From the NCBI GenBank assembly GCA_001949185.1, contig BDGG01000012.1, positions 1,196,035-1,260,034 of the forward strand: a stretch of DNA of 64,000 nucleotides. The letters run 5' to 3'. A model generated the notes under the pieces. The model saw only the letters and a list, made by a program, of their open reading frames with translations. It was not told the origin of the DNA and ran no database searches. Positions 34,575 to 46,464 of this stretch are shown piece after piece. The position numbers were made by a program, and so were the translations under genes. Source of the stretch: Ramazzottius varieornatus. Its lineage: Eukaryota; Tardigrada; Eutardigrada; Parachela; Ramazzottiidae. Each line of letters begins with the position of its first letter. Within the stretch, counting starts at the first letter, position 1.

Positions 34575-37500
34575 CTACTCCCTCTTGACGCGCTTTATCT
34601 GTCGCCCACTTCGCGACGTTATCAGTGATATTCCTAAACCGTTCGATGACGATCCCGTGTTGGATCGCAGGCTGTCGGCAGGGCTGCGAGGGTCCTCCGA
34701 GTCTTCGGCGTAGAAATGTTTCGGACGCATTAGCTTTCGCCCTGAACGAGAGTGCTTCTCTTCCTCGACCGGATGTTGCTGCTGGACCAACATCGATCTT
34801 GCTGCGGCACGTTTTCTCTTCCTCCTGGAAGTACCTGTGGAAAACCAGACCGTGGAGCAAGGGAAGATTATGTTGGATGAACTGCCTCGAAGAGCTTTCT
34901 GGAAGCTCGGCAAACAAACTCGACCGGATCGTTTTTCCCGAAGTGGCGCACACTTCACACCGAAATTGACCGAATACATACAGCACAACTCGAACTGTGT
35001 ACCACTTGGAAAACCGATCTGGTCGACTTTGTTTGCCGAGCTCACATCAAAGATGGATGCTCGAAATGTACACGTTAGAAAGTCTTAGAAAAAAGTTTAA
35101 TTACTGAACACAAACCTCCACGTCTCTTGGTGCGGAAGCGAGACGATGCAGTCGCCGCATCGTGGTGTTCCCTGTGTTTTCTAGCAGCCTTATTGGCTCG
35201 TTTCCGGTTCGACCCAACCGCTGAATCGGGTGAGTCAGAGTCGCGGTAATGTGGTCGTTCTTTGTGACGGGTAGGTCGATCACTATGCCGTAGCTCCCCA
35301 CCTGGTTTCGTTGGTCGTTTACGGGTGACTCTTCTCCGTGAAGTGCCATAATCTTCGTCCTCGCCCTCTTCCTCGCTTCCGTGTACCGAGTCTTCTTCAG
35401 CGGAGTGATCCAAAGCCTCAATGTCGTCGTCCGAAGGCTCTTCGGGGGTGTCGTATTCACTTTCGCTCTGTTCGCCCGAGCGAGAATTTTCTTCTGAACC
35501 CGCACTTCCCAACGATAGCGGAGCATGACGTGAAGTTGATGGCTTCGAAGCATTACTTCCTCCTCGAAGCGCGTTGGCCGTCGCTTGCTGTTCACGAAAA
35601 TTTTTCCATTTGGGATAGATGTTCCTCGTGAAGGAGGTCATGGTGACATCGCTGTACAGCAAACCAGTATTATTTACACAAAAAAGAGAAACAGCTCGGT
35701 CAAACCAACTTACGAGATAATGTCAATCAAGACATCGCGGACGATATAAGCTTGTCTGGTTATTAGAGCCGAATCCTGGTTAAAAATGACCGAGTTGGCT
35801 GGGAGTCTTTCGATATCGTACTTCAGTGCTTCCATTCGTCTAAACAGCAAACCGACATGAAACAACTTCTTAACTGAGACCGGGAAACCACAATAGAGCG
35901 TACCGATAGAATCTGTTCTTCAAACGTTCCGCAATGAGCCTCATGTCGACAGGATAGGGTACCACTTGAGGGTACTCAGGGTTGGCAGCAAAGTCTACAG
36001 GCATGATGAACTGACTGGCGATGCTGTGCTCCATCGCCCTCTCGAACAACGGTAAGACTCGCGCTCGGAACGCTTCGAACTCTTCGTTGGGCCATTCAGC
36101 GGCCTCTGACTTGTATCGATACTGCTGAAGTTCTTCTTCGGTCACGAAGGTCGCTTCAGGATTTTGATCTACCATAAAGCACGCCATACAGTTGACACAG
36201 CCATCCAGGATGCCGGCAAACGAAACGTACAAGATCGCTATCTGAACTGGCGCACGCTGCCAACTTAAAACGATATAAACTCCCGCCACTTGGAACAACA
36301 ATCTTGCACGTCTCCTTGGCCGAGCTACCATACATCAAAACAGTCACCACCAAAAACTAAATTTGAAGTTGGAATTAGAAAGATCGGGAAATCTATTTTG
36401 TTCAAACCTTCTTGGTCAACAGGAAAGAGATCCCAAGGGCTGAGACATTGTTCGTCATTTTCTACGCTGCCCGTTTGGTTGTCCCACCTACGATCACGAT
36501 CGCATAAGCCATCACATTCACTCATTCGTAAAGCCATAAATAAGATTTTGAAAAAATACCTGACTCGGACAGAGTTGAAAAGGCTGTCGGGATAGTTGGG
36601 ATTGACCACACCAGTTTCGACCACTGTACCCTTGAACCATTTCTGACTGGTATCTTCCTGGAAGAGGCTCTTGACTCGATCGTTCGGCTTGAACTCCACT
36701 GCAGTTGCTGCTTCGACGAACTGCTTTAGCACCAGAAAGTCTTCTTGGCCTTCCAGATCTTGCAAACTAAACAAAGGTTCAGCAAGAAGTTCAAGCTTCA
36801 GTGGCGCTTAGAAACTCTGCTGATACGGGAACTTCCTTACAATATTTTAAACTCTTTGTGATTTGGTGGTACTATTTCCGACAACCTTTCGACAGTCAGG
36901 ACTGCAATCCGAGAAAAGTTTGTCGCTGAGACGATTTCGAATATGACGCTCGTCACTTTCACCGTCTCCACAGTCTAAAAAGGAACGACTTGTGATATCA
37001 ACAGCACCTTAGTCCGACCACCACAAGTATGCAAAACTACTTACACCCATTTCCAGGGTCCTCTGCTCCCAAGGCTTGTTCTTCTTGACTTTAGGCGAAG
37101 CAACTTGTGAGTGCTCGCTGTTTGCCGCTTCGTTATACTTGATGTGCCCCTGTGGAAAGTATTGGAGGACGTCGCCTAGTTGCGGGAAGTAAGGCGAGCG
37201 ACGAGGCTGGACCTCTGTCAGCCACTTCGGCGGGGCTGCGTCCATCCCTGCTTCAATCTCAGCATTTGTCAAAGTGGCGGGTTCGTCAACTTCTTCGACC
37301 TTAATCTCGGCATGTCCATTAGTCTTCGATACTTCCGACTTCTTGCGTTTCTCTTTGACGGGCTTCTCCACCTGGAACTCTGCATCTTCTTCCTTCTTGA
37401 TCTTCCGAGATGATCGTTCCTCTTTTCGATGCTTCTTCTCCTTTTTCTTTCTCTTGCCTGTTCCGTTGTCCAGTCCCTTCTCTCTCTTCGGCTTGCGAAG

Positions 37501-40500
37501 AGCAGGAAGATCTGAGAAATCGTTTGCGTTAATGTCATGAGAACGTGTTCGACGAGAGGGTCGTGCTGGAGGCCCTCGCGACGTGGACGGCCCGTCGTCG
37601 CGCCCATTCACCATGTCGATTTCGAGGTCTTCCTCCAAAATGGCGTCAAGCTCTTCACCGTTCTCATACTCATCATCGCTTTCGGACTGGAGTCTTCTCT
37701 TTCTTGTGCGCGTGCTCTGCCTCGTTGGAAGTTGAACCTATAAAACGTTTTGTAAAATTTCCATATAAAACTAGGATCTCGACAGGACTTTTCCCAAATG
37801 GCGCAGGCCTCCAGTCTCATCGGCTGAAAAGGTGCGCCACTTAGAAAACCGATCTTGTCGAATACATGTGCCCAAGTCCAGATTTACCTATTTCGTATTT
37901 TTAATGAAGGAAGCAACATCTTTACTGCTTCAAAAACAGATTTCGAAGATTAATTACCCCCTCTTCGCCAGCGCCCTCAACGTTGCCGCGGGTTCGTAGT
38001 CTTCGTCCGCCTTCAGGCACAGCATCGTGGATGGACACGGCGAACTCCGAGTCGTTCTCGCTTTCGTCCGTCGTATGCTCACCCTCTGCTCCTTCATCAT
38101 AGGTCTCGTCGCCCGAGTCATCGAAGTCTCCAAGAATCAGGCCACCTGGAAGCTGTGCTGTACCTACAGCCGCAACTTCCGGGACAACTTCCCCATTCAG
38201 AAGACTTGCTTCCAGCTCACGCGGTGGATTGTAGTAGGTAAGAGTTGGCGCAGGCCGCATCGACGGAGCATCCCGACCGATCGGCGACCTTCCATCCTGC
38301 AAGCAGCTCTCCGGGTAAACAAATTTCAGAAATTGCTCCTCTCATATCAACGATTGCTAACCTTGGTGAGCTCGCGGTGGCGTTCGACTTCAAGCACCGA
38401 CAGTTCGTAGCGTTTACGGTGAAGACTGTTCATTAGCAAAGGGTTCATAGGGCTCGGGATGTATACTCGATTGTACGGGTCTTTCGGATGGTCGTAGTTG
38501 ATGCCGATCAGCGGAGCATTTGCCGGAACTGGTGGCTGACCGTCCTCCTCTGGTACCAGCGCCGGGTTGTTCAGAGCTTCTAACGCAGGATCCAAGGCAG
38601 GCAACGGTTCCGCAGGGACATTCTCCGCATTCCTTTCCCTCCCTGGCACCTAAAGACAAGAAGAATGGCTGACAACGTGCAACAAACTTACGCGTTGCTA
38701 AATGTCTGAATATTGTTCAGCTCGGCAAACGAACTCGACAAGACTCTTTTCCCACGTGGCGCACGTTTTTGGTGCTGCTGGCTTAGAGCGTGCGGCACTT
38801 AGACAAATGATGCTGTCGGGTTTGCCCAACTACCATTTTCTTGCTTTAATTTTAATCCAGTAACTTATTTTGCATATTTTGTTTCTTCGTACCAGGCGCT
38901 GCATTTCCGGTGGGTAGGGTCCGCCCAAAGAGCTGACCAAGAACGGCGGCTGCATCAAGTTGGGCGCCAAGTTCGTCTGTTCGTCCACCACGAACCCACT
39001 TCCGGCTCTCTGGACAGGCCGGTAGTCAGTATGGAAGAACTGTTCGTCGGGCGTGCCTAGGTATGCCGAGCCCTTGCCCGCCCCATAGACGTTCAACGAG
39101 CCAAACATGTCCGTCACAGCGAAGGAGAGGCCGTCCGGAGACCACTTAGCGTCCACGAATGGGGAAGCTCCGTGTCCAGGAACCCACTGTTCGAACTGGG
39201 CTAGCTTCGACCCGTCAATTAGAGACCACAAGATGATCTTCGAGTCATGACCAGCGGTCAGGTAGACGTTAGTGTCAAACGGGTGGCACTCAAGAACGTA
39301 CACTGCGTCATTGTGGCCGCTGAGCTCGTAGACTAGCCTACCGTCATATGAATCGAAGACCCGGACTATGTCATCGTCGGAGGATATGATGGCGTACTGA
39401 TCGTTGCGAGACCAGCCAACCATCAGAACTTTCCGCTTGTAAGCTCGAGGATCGAACTTGTCTGACCCCGGTCTGCAAGAACAAGAATATATGAAACGCC
39501 GGCCGGCCGGCAAACAAGCCGTGGAAGATTATCATCTCAAGTGACGCACCCTTCTAGCCGGTAACAATGGAAGCGTGCGGCACATGAGATGACTATCTTG
39601 TAGGTCTTGTTCATTTCTTGCTACACGGAATACTATTGTAGTGTAATCACTGTAATGTTCAGGTTTTGTTTTCTGATTGTTGAAGCAATGAAATTACACT
39701 GAGAGAGTTTGTGCGCTGTTAAGGAGGATCGACGTCCATCCCTCCTTCCTGCTGGTCCAAATGCGCGCGAACCCGTCCCGACCGCCGGACAGGACGCGAT
39801 CTCCTACGTGGGCGTACTCCAGACTATCGACTCGTTCAAAATGCAGACTCTTCTGGTAGATCTTGACAGGCCCAAGATCTCTGCCTTCGGCATCGGTTCC
39901 GCTGTCTGCCAGAAGGTTGTAGATGCGGACATAGGTATCGCAACTTCCGGTTGCCATAAAAGTTCCACCTATCAAAAGAAGTATTTTCTTGTCAACAAGA
40001 CATACACGAAGAAGAGAATCTATGGTTATCTACCTGAACTGAAAGCCATCGAGCAAATCTTCGCGTCAGGAGTCTCCACAGTTTTTTCGTTGATGGCGGT
40101 TTCACCCGGCCTGAAACGGACAACAATCAGTAAGACGGACAACAAATCAGTACAAGCTGAATGGTTGGTATCGTTTTATCGAATGCCAGTATCATATATT
40201 TACAGAATCCTCAGTGTTACAGCGTCATATTTCCACAGTCTGACGACACCATCCATGGAAGAAGCGGCGAGGTAGCGGACACTTCCGCGAACCGACGGGG
40301 AAAATTTGATGCTGGATATAGGAGACGAGCCTGGTTCCTTGTGAACACAGAGCTGTGCACCGGACTGCAGGCTCCATATGCGGATAGACTTGTCCGTAGC
40401 CACAGCAGCCAACATCGTGTTCTCGTCGTTGATATCCATGTGGACTATTTCGGAACTATGCCCACGGAATGTGAACAAGAGACGACCGTCTAGTGCACTC

Positions 40501-42349
40501 CACAGCTTGAGTAAACGGTCATCGGAACCCTAAACCAAAAACCCCAACAAAACTTCCAATGCGAAATGTCTTCACGTTGGATCTCGCAGAGATGACATTG
40601 TTTTTACCGTGATGATAAATCTGCCGGTTCTGTCGAAGCGTACGTTGAACACTGCGGCAAGATGTCCCAAGATCCGCTTGTGCAGCTGGAATTCTCTGTA
40701 GTACTTCTTCGAGCATAGGACGTCTTGGCTGAGGAATCCGTGAATCTGTCTTGCGACATTCAGCTGCGCTGGAAAAACCCAATAACCATACGGAAACAAT
40801 CTTCTGATGATAAGAATGGTTTAAATACTTACACCATTCGGGAATGGTGACGGCCGCTGATACGATGGGCGGCACAGGTTGTGGGTACCAAGGGTTGCGA
40901 GAGTACAGGAGCTTTCCGGCGTCGAGTTTGGCTGTTCGGGAATCTGTAAGACGAATAAATCTGACTTCCATTCATAGATCATCGTTCCTAGTTGGGTTTT
41001 CGAACTAAACGTATCTCCTGCACACTAAGGATTACCTTCGGGGTTGCGCAGGCAGTCCAAGCGGCCAAGTCCGGCGCTCTGCAGAAGACTGGTGATGCCC
41101 TCGACATTGTTCGTGCGGTTTCCCTCTTCCAGTATACTCCCGATGTTCTTCGAAACTTTCAAGAGATAATCAGGCTCCACATGGCTGTAGATATCATTCT
41201 ACAACAGAGGCAAGGATGATTGTTATTTCGTATTTGAATGACAGGAAAGAACATCTTTTGGGTGCAAAGGATGGACAACGGGCAGTGGCGCCGACTCCAT
41301 GTCCAGCATCACATGTCATGTCATTCCATTACAGTCATGTCCTTTATGACTTGACATAACATGACCTGCGTCGGCAGTGCGTCCTGCATCCCGCAATGCA
41401 CCTACTGATCAGTGAATCAAACAACCACCTTCATGGCAACTACAGTGCTGAAAATGAAGTCCTTCCTGTGGCCACGTGATGCTAGTTACCATTAACCGAT
41501 GTTGAAAGACCACGTGACCACAGGAAGGAACCGGGTCCAGGCGACCGACCTGGTTTGAACGGATCGAGGCATGGATGACTCACCGACAGTGCACATAATT
41601 GATTTCCCGAGCTTGACATGTGATGCGAGTGCCCAAAAGGAGGAAACGCCCCGAGGTCATTAAAATTTATCCAAAAAATTGGTTTCAACTGTGTTTTAAC
41701 ATCATTATAATTTTTCAGTGATAGAAAAAGTAATTTCAACACAACGCACCAGTTCGTCAAAACTAATGCCATGTTCTTGTCCAGTCCAATCCAGCCGTTT
41801 GGGAAGAGCCTAGAAACATGTTAATAGACAATAGTAGTTAATTAGGGATGAGTAGCTCCCGGAAGATGACCAAAAGAATCTGCAAGAACACACCACCAAC
41901 GAAGCGCACAGCGCTCGTGCAACGTCTCAATCAATACACAGGTCGAGCTGCAGTGAGCATGCGGGGCTCAACATTCATGCAGAACTAAGGCAAACAGATG
42001 GAACATGCGTACATCGTTGGCCAAGAACCGGCGTTTTTTACCTTTCTATCTTCCAGCTTCTGGATGAGAACCTGATGAAGAAGAGTAATACATCAAAAGT
42101 AGATTTCGTACCTCGAAAAGGAGCTTTGAACCAGCAACTCGGCTTACCTCCCCGACTTCTCGAAATGGTCCATTTTGAAGATACTTGGCGATCAGAAAGT
42201 TGAATTCTACAGAGTGGTCAGTTTTTGGGAGTACTTGGCGTGGGAAAAACGGCAAAAGTTATGTTTTCACAACAAGATCGCGCAGCTGTTTCGACCAGCT
42301 TACCTTCAGCCTCCGGTTCAAACAATCTGTGATCTGGCTCAGACATCAT
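34575..42349 (-). CDS. BRWD/PHIP-type WD-repeat bromodomain protein
   Basis: Nuclear chromatin reader; family members bind acetylated and methylated histones and act as CUL4-DDB1 receptors. Start MMSEPDHRLFEPEAE (42304-42349), then FNFLIAKYLQNGPFREVGE (LisH-like), VLIQKLEDRK (a 30-nt exon, 42042-42071) and LPKRLDWTGQEHG. WD40 repeats: HKRILGHLAAVFNVRFDRTG, FTFRGHSSEIVHMDINDENT, FSSGGTFMATGSCDTYVRIY, VLSGGRDGFARIWTSRKEGW, LECHPFDTNVYLTAGHDSKI; then FFHTDYRPVQR and PPFLVSSLGGPYP. Long acidic and Lys-rich linkers precede the Tudor-like part (PKWLTEVQPRRSPYFPQLGD, CLSPWDLFPV) and one bromodomain (YPVDMRLIAERLKNRFYR to QAYIVRDVLIDIIS, about 36150-35713). The tail ends RSGRQIKRVKRE. Vertebrate relatives have a second bromodomain; none is visible here. 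Five inverted-repeat elements sit in its introns. Not all exon borders were fixed. Confidence 0.88.
34904..35043. repeat. intronic inverted-repeat element, copy D (best preserved)
   Basis: In the last BRWD intron (about 34832-35120). The outer ends read GCTCGGCAAACAAACTCGAC (left, from 34905) and, reversed, GCTCGGCAAACAAAGTCGAC (right, ending about 35043), differing at one of 20 positions. The arms continue inward to AAGTGGCGCACA and TGTACCACTTGG. Total about 140 nt, with terminal inverted repeats near 45 nt. Confidence 0.9.
36209..36335. repeat. intronic inverted-repeat element, copy H (degenerate)
   Basis: In a BRWD intron. The left arm has GCCGGCAAACGAAACGTACA and AACTGGCGCACG; the right arm has CGCCACTTGGAA and ends GGCCGAGC, complementary to the left end. 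Length about 125 nt. Confidence 0.7.
37771..37873. repeat. intronic inverted-repeat element, copy E
   Basis: In a BRWD intron. Left arm CTCGACAGGACTTTTCCC then AAATGGCGCAGG; right arm GGTGCGCCACTTAGAAAACC then GATCTTGTCGA. About 100 nt in total. Confidence 0.85.
38719..38831. repeat. intronic inverted-repeat element, copy F
   Basis: In the BRWD intron after the WD-repeat region. Left end AGCTCGGCAAACGAACTCGA, inner core ACGTGGCGCACG; right core GCGTGCGGCACTTAGAC, ending CGGGTTTGCCCAAC. About 113 nt. Confidence 0.87.
39509..39620. repeat. intronic inverted-repeat element, copy G
   Basis: In a BRWD WD-repeat intron. Left arm GGCAAACAAGCC ... TCTCAAGTGACGCACC; right arm GCGTGCGGCACATGAGATGA then CTTGTAGGTCTTG. 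More diverged than D to F. Confidence 0.75.
41460..41529. repeat. intronic hairpin in the 5' part of the BRWD gene
   Basis: TCCTTCCTGTGGCCACGTG at 41460-41478 is complementary to 41510-41529 with one mismatch, enclosing a 31-nt loop. Each arm contains the E-box CACGTG. Different in sequence from the A-H element family. Lies in a large (about 0.5 kb) intron near the gene start. Confidence 0.75.
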
Positions 42350-42907
42350 GACAGGGTAGCCCAATCCTCCAAAGTGTTTAATGTCATCTGAAAAGAGTCC
42401 AGAAAACAATTAGCAATCTGTTTACTTCCGCCCAAAGCTGCGCACCGAAGAAACCATGATTGTCAACTGGCAGCCGTGTCACAGCGAGCGATCAAACGAA
42501 ATTCAATTTCATCGAAAATTTCAGAGTCAGCGTGCTGGGCAGAGCGATGAACGGGACGGTCGTCATTCAGGAATCTGCTGTTTAGCGGCTGGCTGCCACG
42601 GAACTATCCGCCAACCGTCAAGCACAGTATCGTGCCCACCCACCTTGTCCAACCAGTTACAAACAGCCCTGACCGATTGCGAAAGCTGTCTCAAATGGCA
42701 TGACATCACACCTCCGGTCTCGGAAAACTGTCCCAGCAGAATTGTTAATCTAGTGTTATTTCCCGAGGAACCGTTGCTGAAGCCTGAGAAGGTACCGAAA
42801 GGTGCGTGGAGGCTTCTTGTTTCTTGTTCCTCATCACCATAATTTATCCCTGTTCCCCTTTATCTGCAGTGTAGAGACCAGCGAAACATTCAGAAAAAAC
42901 TGTCAAG
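42350..42907. other. divergent spacer BRWD-like (-) / RPL30 (+)
   Basis: About 560 nt. An acceptor (TTTTCAG) lies immediately upstream of the BRWD first coding exon, so that gene may have a non-coding first exon. On the plus strand an open frame of 128 codons (42456-42842) has no recognisable content. A donor near 42796 and an acceptor at about 42870 suggest part of it is the spliced 5' UTR of RPL30. Confidence 0.45.
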
Positions 42908-43521
42908 ATGTCTGCCGCTGACAAGAGCAACAAGACTGCAGCCGGAGAGACCAGTGGAGGGGGGGTTCAGGTCCAGTCAATCTCCAAGAAAGCCGTAAGT
43001 TGATTGTTTGTTGGTTTTTACTCTGTCACCGGAAGTTCCGATTGTTCATTATTGCATGGATATTATCTTTGTTTTCGGATGTTGCAGAAAAAGACCAACG
43101 AGAACATCAACGCCAGGTTGGCACTGGTGATGAAGAGTGGCAAGTTCTGCTTGGGTTACAAGCAAACCCTGAAGACTTTACGCCAGGGAAAGGCCAAGCT
43201 GATCATCCTCGCGAACAACACTCCGGCACTAAGGTAAGTCGTATTTTCTTTCTGTGTTGTTCTTTGTCTTTCATGTGACCAAGTCTAGATATGGTAGATT
43301 ATTCTGAACGGGGTTTTTTGTCTTGCAGGAAATCGGAGATTGAATACTACGCAATGTTGGCCAAGACCGGAGTTCACAACTACACTGGCTCAAACATTGA
43401 GCTGGGGACAGCTTGTGGTAAATTCTTCCGAGTTTCTAGCCTTTCCATCACCGATCCTGGTGATTCTGATATCATCAAAACCATGCCGGGTGCTCAGGTA
43501 CCGGAAGGCCGAAATGAGTAA
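42908..43521 (+). CDS. RPL30: 60S ribosomal protein L30 (eL30)
   Basis: Structural protein of the large ribosomal subunit. Three coding exons: 42908-42994, 43088-43233, 43329-43521; 426 nt, 141 residues. The core is near-canonical: [74 protein letters not shown] and [15 protein letters not shown]. The protein is about 26 residues longer than the usual 115, mainly from an N-terminal extension encoded by exon 1 ([19 protein letters not shown] and [10 protein letters not shown]) in place of the usual short basic leader. Highly confident of family; the start is the first ATG after a splice acceptor and is in frame. Confidence 0.97.
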
Positions 43522-44049
43522 ACTTCTGTCCCTGACGGCTTTTCTATGGTTCAAGTTTTAACAGCGTAGTGGACATTAAACGGTCTGAACAACTCAGTGA
43601 AGGCGTCGAGGTACTCTTCGAACTAGTTTCCTTACGAAATTGTACTCGAAGCGAATACATAAACGGATTAGCAGTACGTAAGCACAGAAGAATGGTGAAT
43701 TATAGTGGCGGGCTTGCCATGCGGTGGGCTAAAACAACTCAGTTTTCGGGAAACTCTTCTTTAATGGTACCGGTACGATGTTTACTTGATGGGACAAAGT
43801 AAACTTATTCCCGTTTCGCGATATCGGAACAGCTAGATGCTTTAAGGGAAAAGGAATGTAGACAAGAGGAACATAGCTTATGATAAAATTTCCAGGTATC
43901 AGCAGTTCGAAACCACGCTCCGAAGACAGTTGAAACAGAAACACAGAATAAACAACATATTGTTTGCGAGTTATAGCTTACAAGACTACCATCGCAAAAT
44001 ACGAGCCACAAGTATTTTGCACACCGAAATAAAATATTGGGACTTCTTT
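43522..44049. other. convergent 3' ends
   Basis: About 530 nt between the RPL30 (+) and ATP6V1H (-) stops. An open frame of 77 codons at 43569 looks random. Likely 3' UTRs; an AATAAA hexamer occurs near 43946. Confidence 0.55.
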
Positions 44050-46464
44050 TCAACCGCGAGCAGGAACGGCCTTAACGGAAGTCTTCGCGGCGGCTCCTCC
44101 GGACGTCGAAGCACCGGCATCCGTAGACTGTTCCAGCTGCTTTCCGAGGTATTCCCAGTTTTGTACCATCATCTTCTGAACTGCCAGTAGGGCTTGGTAC
44201 CGAACGTTTGCATCCTCATGCGTCAACAAAGTCATGGCCAACTGTTTTCCTCCGATCTGCTCGATCACCCTAAAACAAGAAACCACCGTAAGCAGACGTC
44301 GGGAACCTTCTGCGGCTTACAGCGAACTTACGATTTTCCTCGAGGATAACAACGCACGTACTCTCCAATGTCGTGTACAGCCACGCTGAGGATAAGAGGA
44401 TCTTTCGATATCTCCAATAGACGGACGAGTATCCTAAAAGCAGGAACCTCACGTGAGTTTTCGAAGAACTGCTATCGGCGCTTCATCGCTCAAAGACCTA
44501 CTTGAGGATCTCATAGTTCTTGTCGTTGAAGCTGTGCGCATTTTCTCGCCAGAACCGTTCGCTCTTGTGTACGGGGCTCCATTCCAGCCTTCCGGATTTC
44601 AGCTCCGACACGTATTCATCGAACGAGCTGAAGCATTACCATAGATAAGTTATATCGCATATTAGAGTGAATAAGCGAACCGATCACAAGTTCACATACC
44701 TCAGGTCTTGCACACTGGCCTGCAACTTTTCGTCGAGATAAGTGATGTCGTCCAGAATATCCTGATCATCGAACTTCCTCGTTTGTAGTAGGCTGAGGTT
44801 CTTCAGCACTTTCCCATGTACCATAGCCACCGCGTTCTCTTGAACGACTTGAAGATCCTCCGGTTTCTCCAACAAGTTCTATTAAAGGAAACCAGTGAAT
44901 GCCGGATACAGACTTACGACAAAAGTATAAGAGCTTCAATTCTTCTCACCCTAAATGTAGCCAGAATGATTCGGAAAACCTTTTCTTTTTGAGAATCTTG
45001 GAGGACAGCCGCCAGAACTGGAATCACGTTGTACTTGTTCATTCTCTCCGCCAGATCGGGATTGAACGTCATGCACCACAGGCAAAAGACCAGCTGGTAC
45101 TGGATTTGGAAGTTGCTGCTGGTAGACAAAGCGTTCAGCAACCTACAGTCCAAGCACACAGCAACCGTATATAGTATGTTTTTCAAATAATGGTCCCACA
45201 GGAGAACTTGGGTTCTGGGTAAGAAAATCATACGTGGTTACTCCGTCGACGGATGAGAACGCTTGTCGATACTCATCCACTCGCAACAGCATTTGTAGAC
45301 ACCTTGCTGTAGCCTGCTTATACTCGTTATTCTGTAAAGACAACAAAGATGGTTCACTACAGGATACCTGTCAAGGAACTTGTAATTATACAGACTGAAG
45401 TTTTATGGACTTACTGGCATACGAAGCTGCTCTTTCAAGAAGGCCAAATAGAAATGCAGATCCGCTCCCTCCATCAACTCGTTGCTCCAACAGGCCAGCT
45501 TTGCGATGATACGCCCAGCCTGGTTCACGATGAACGGATCTTGTCGGTTGACCAGTGGAAGAAACAGTCGCCAAACGGTAGTGTTCTCTCGATGAGCATA
45601 GTCGTGGAAGATGTCCACACGCGAGCGGTCCTCTTGCAGAATATCATCGATCATGGTCAACAGATACTGCACCGTCTGATCCTTCGCCACATTCGCGATC
45701 ATCTCCAAGAATGTTCGGGCGCATTCGTACTTGTGTTCCTTGAGGAACTGATCTCGTCGAGGGGGCGGAGATGTGTCGAGCATCATAATCACGTTGAACT
45801 GCTCTTGGTTAATCATCTGACTCTGGAGGTATGACTGCCAGTTGATGCGATTTGCTCGAACTTCGCTGGCTCTGTTGGCAAGAGCAGAGTTGGCTACCAC
45901 AACACCTGTAAAGGAACAGGAAGACAATGTTGGCTAGCAGAACTAATTAGGGATGACCATCACGTGAGGACTTCCAGACGCTTCGATGCAGCTCTTCGTC
46001 CTACCTCCCACTTGCTCGAGCTCCTCCGGGAGCCCATGCAGGTTCTGCGCCATCTCACACTGAGTCTAGTCTTACAAATATTTCCAAACAACGAAGAGGA
46101 AATGGAACACCAGATCGACAAACTTTCACTCGAAAACTGGAAATAATTCTTTACACTAGCCAATCGCCAACAAACACAATGAGCCCGAAATTAGAATTTT
46201 CTCATAGGAGTGTATCTCCGTACAACTGTATCGTGCAAGCTAATTGACATACAAACGTACCCAAACACTACGAAAGCGCAACACCATACCTGTTAAGATT
46301 GTTAGTGCGTCCGTGAGGTCACTTAGAGATGGCGCTGTCTCGGCGTTCAAGCTCGTTCGTCGCGATGAGACTGTGGTCACCGAAGTGACCGAACTCTTCC
46401 GCGGTAACTGGGATGATACTGTATCCTTATGAACCTGGGTATCCGGGGTACTTTTTCTATTCAT
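44050..46464 (-). CDS. ATP6V1H: V-type proton ATPase subunit H
   Basis: Regulatory subunit of the V1 sector, which couples ATP hydrolysis to proton pumping in endolysosomes and inhibits free V1. Exon 1 (46290-46464) encodes a 58-residue Ser/Thr-rich leader, [10 protein letters not shown] onward. Exon 2 carries [20 protein letters not shown], then [38 protein letters not shown] and, after an intron, [20 protein letters not shown]. The second half has [93 protein letters not shown] and [20 protein letters not shown]. These are the alpha-helical repeats typical of subunit H. The leader is longer than in vertebrates and the end carries an Ala/Ser-rich tail. Head to head with Rpt2. Confidence 0.95.

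Noticed and set aside
42456-42842. 128-codon plus-strand open frame upstream of RPL30
   Set aside because: No recognisable content; probable donor and acceptor positions make it more likely 5' UTR and promoter sequence.
43569-43802. 77-codon open frame after RPL30
   Set aside because: Composition random; lies in the presumed 3' UTR of two convergent genes.
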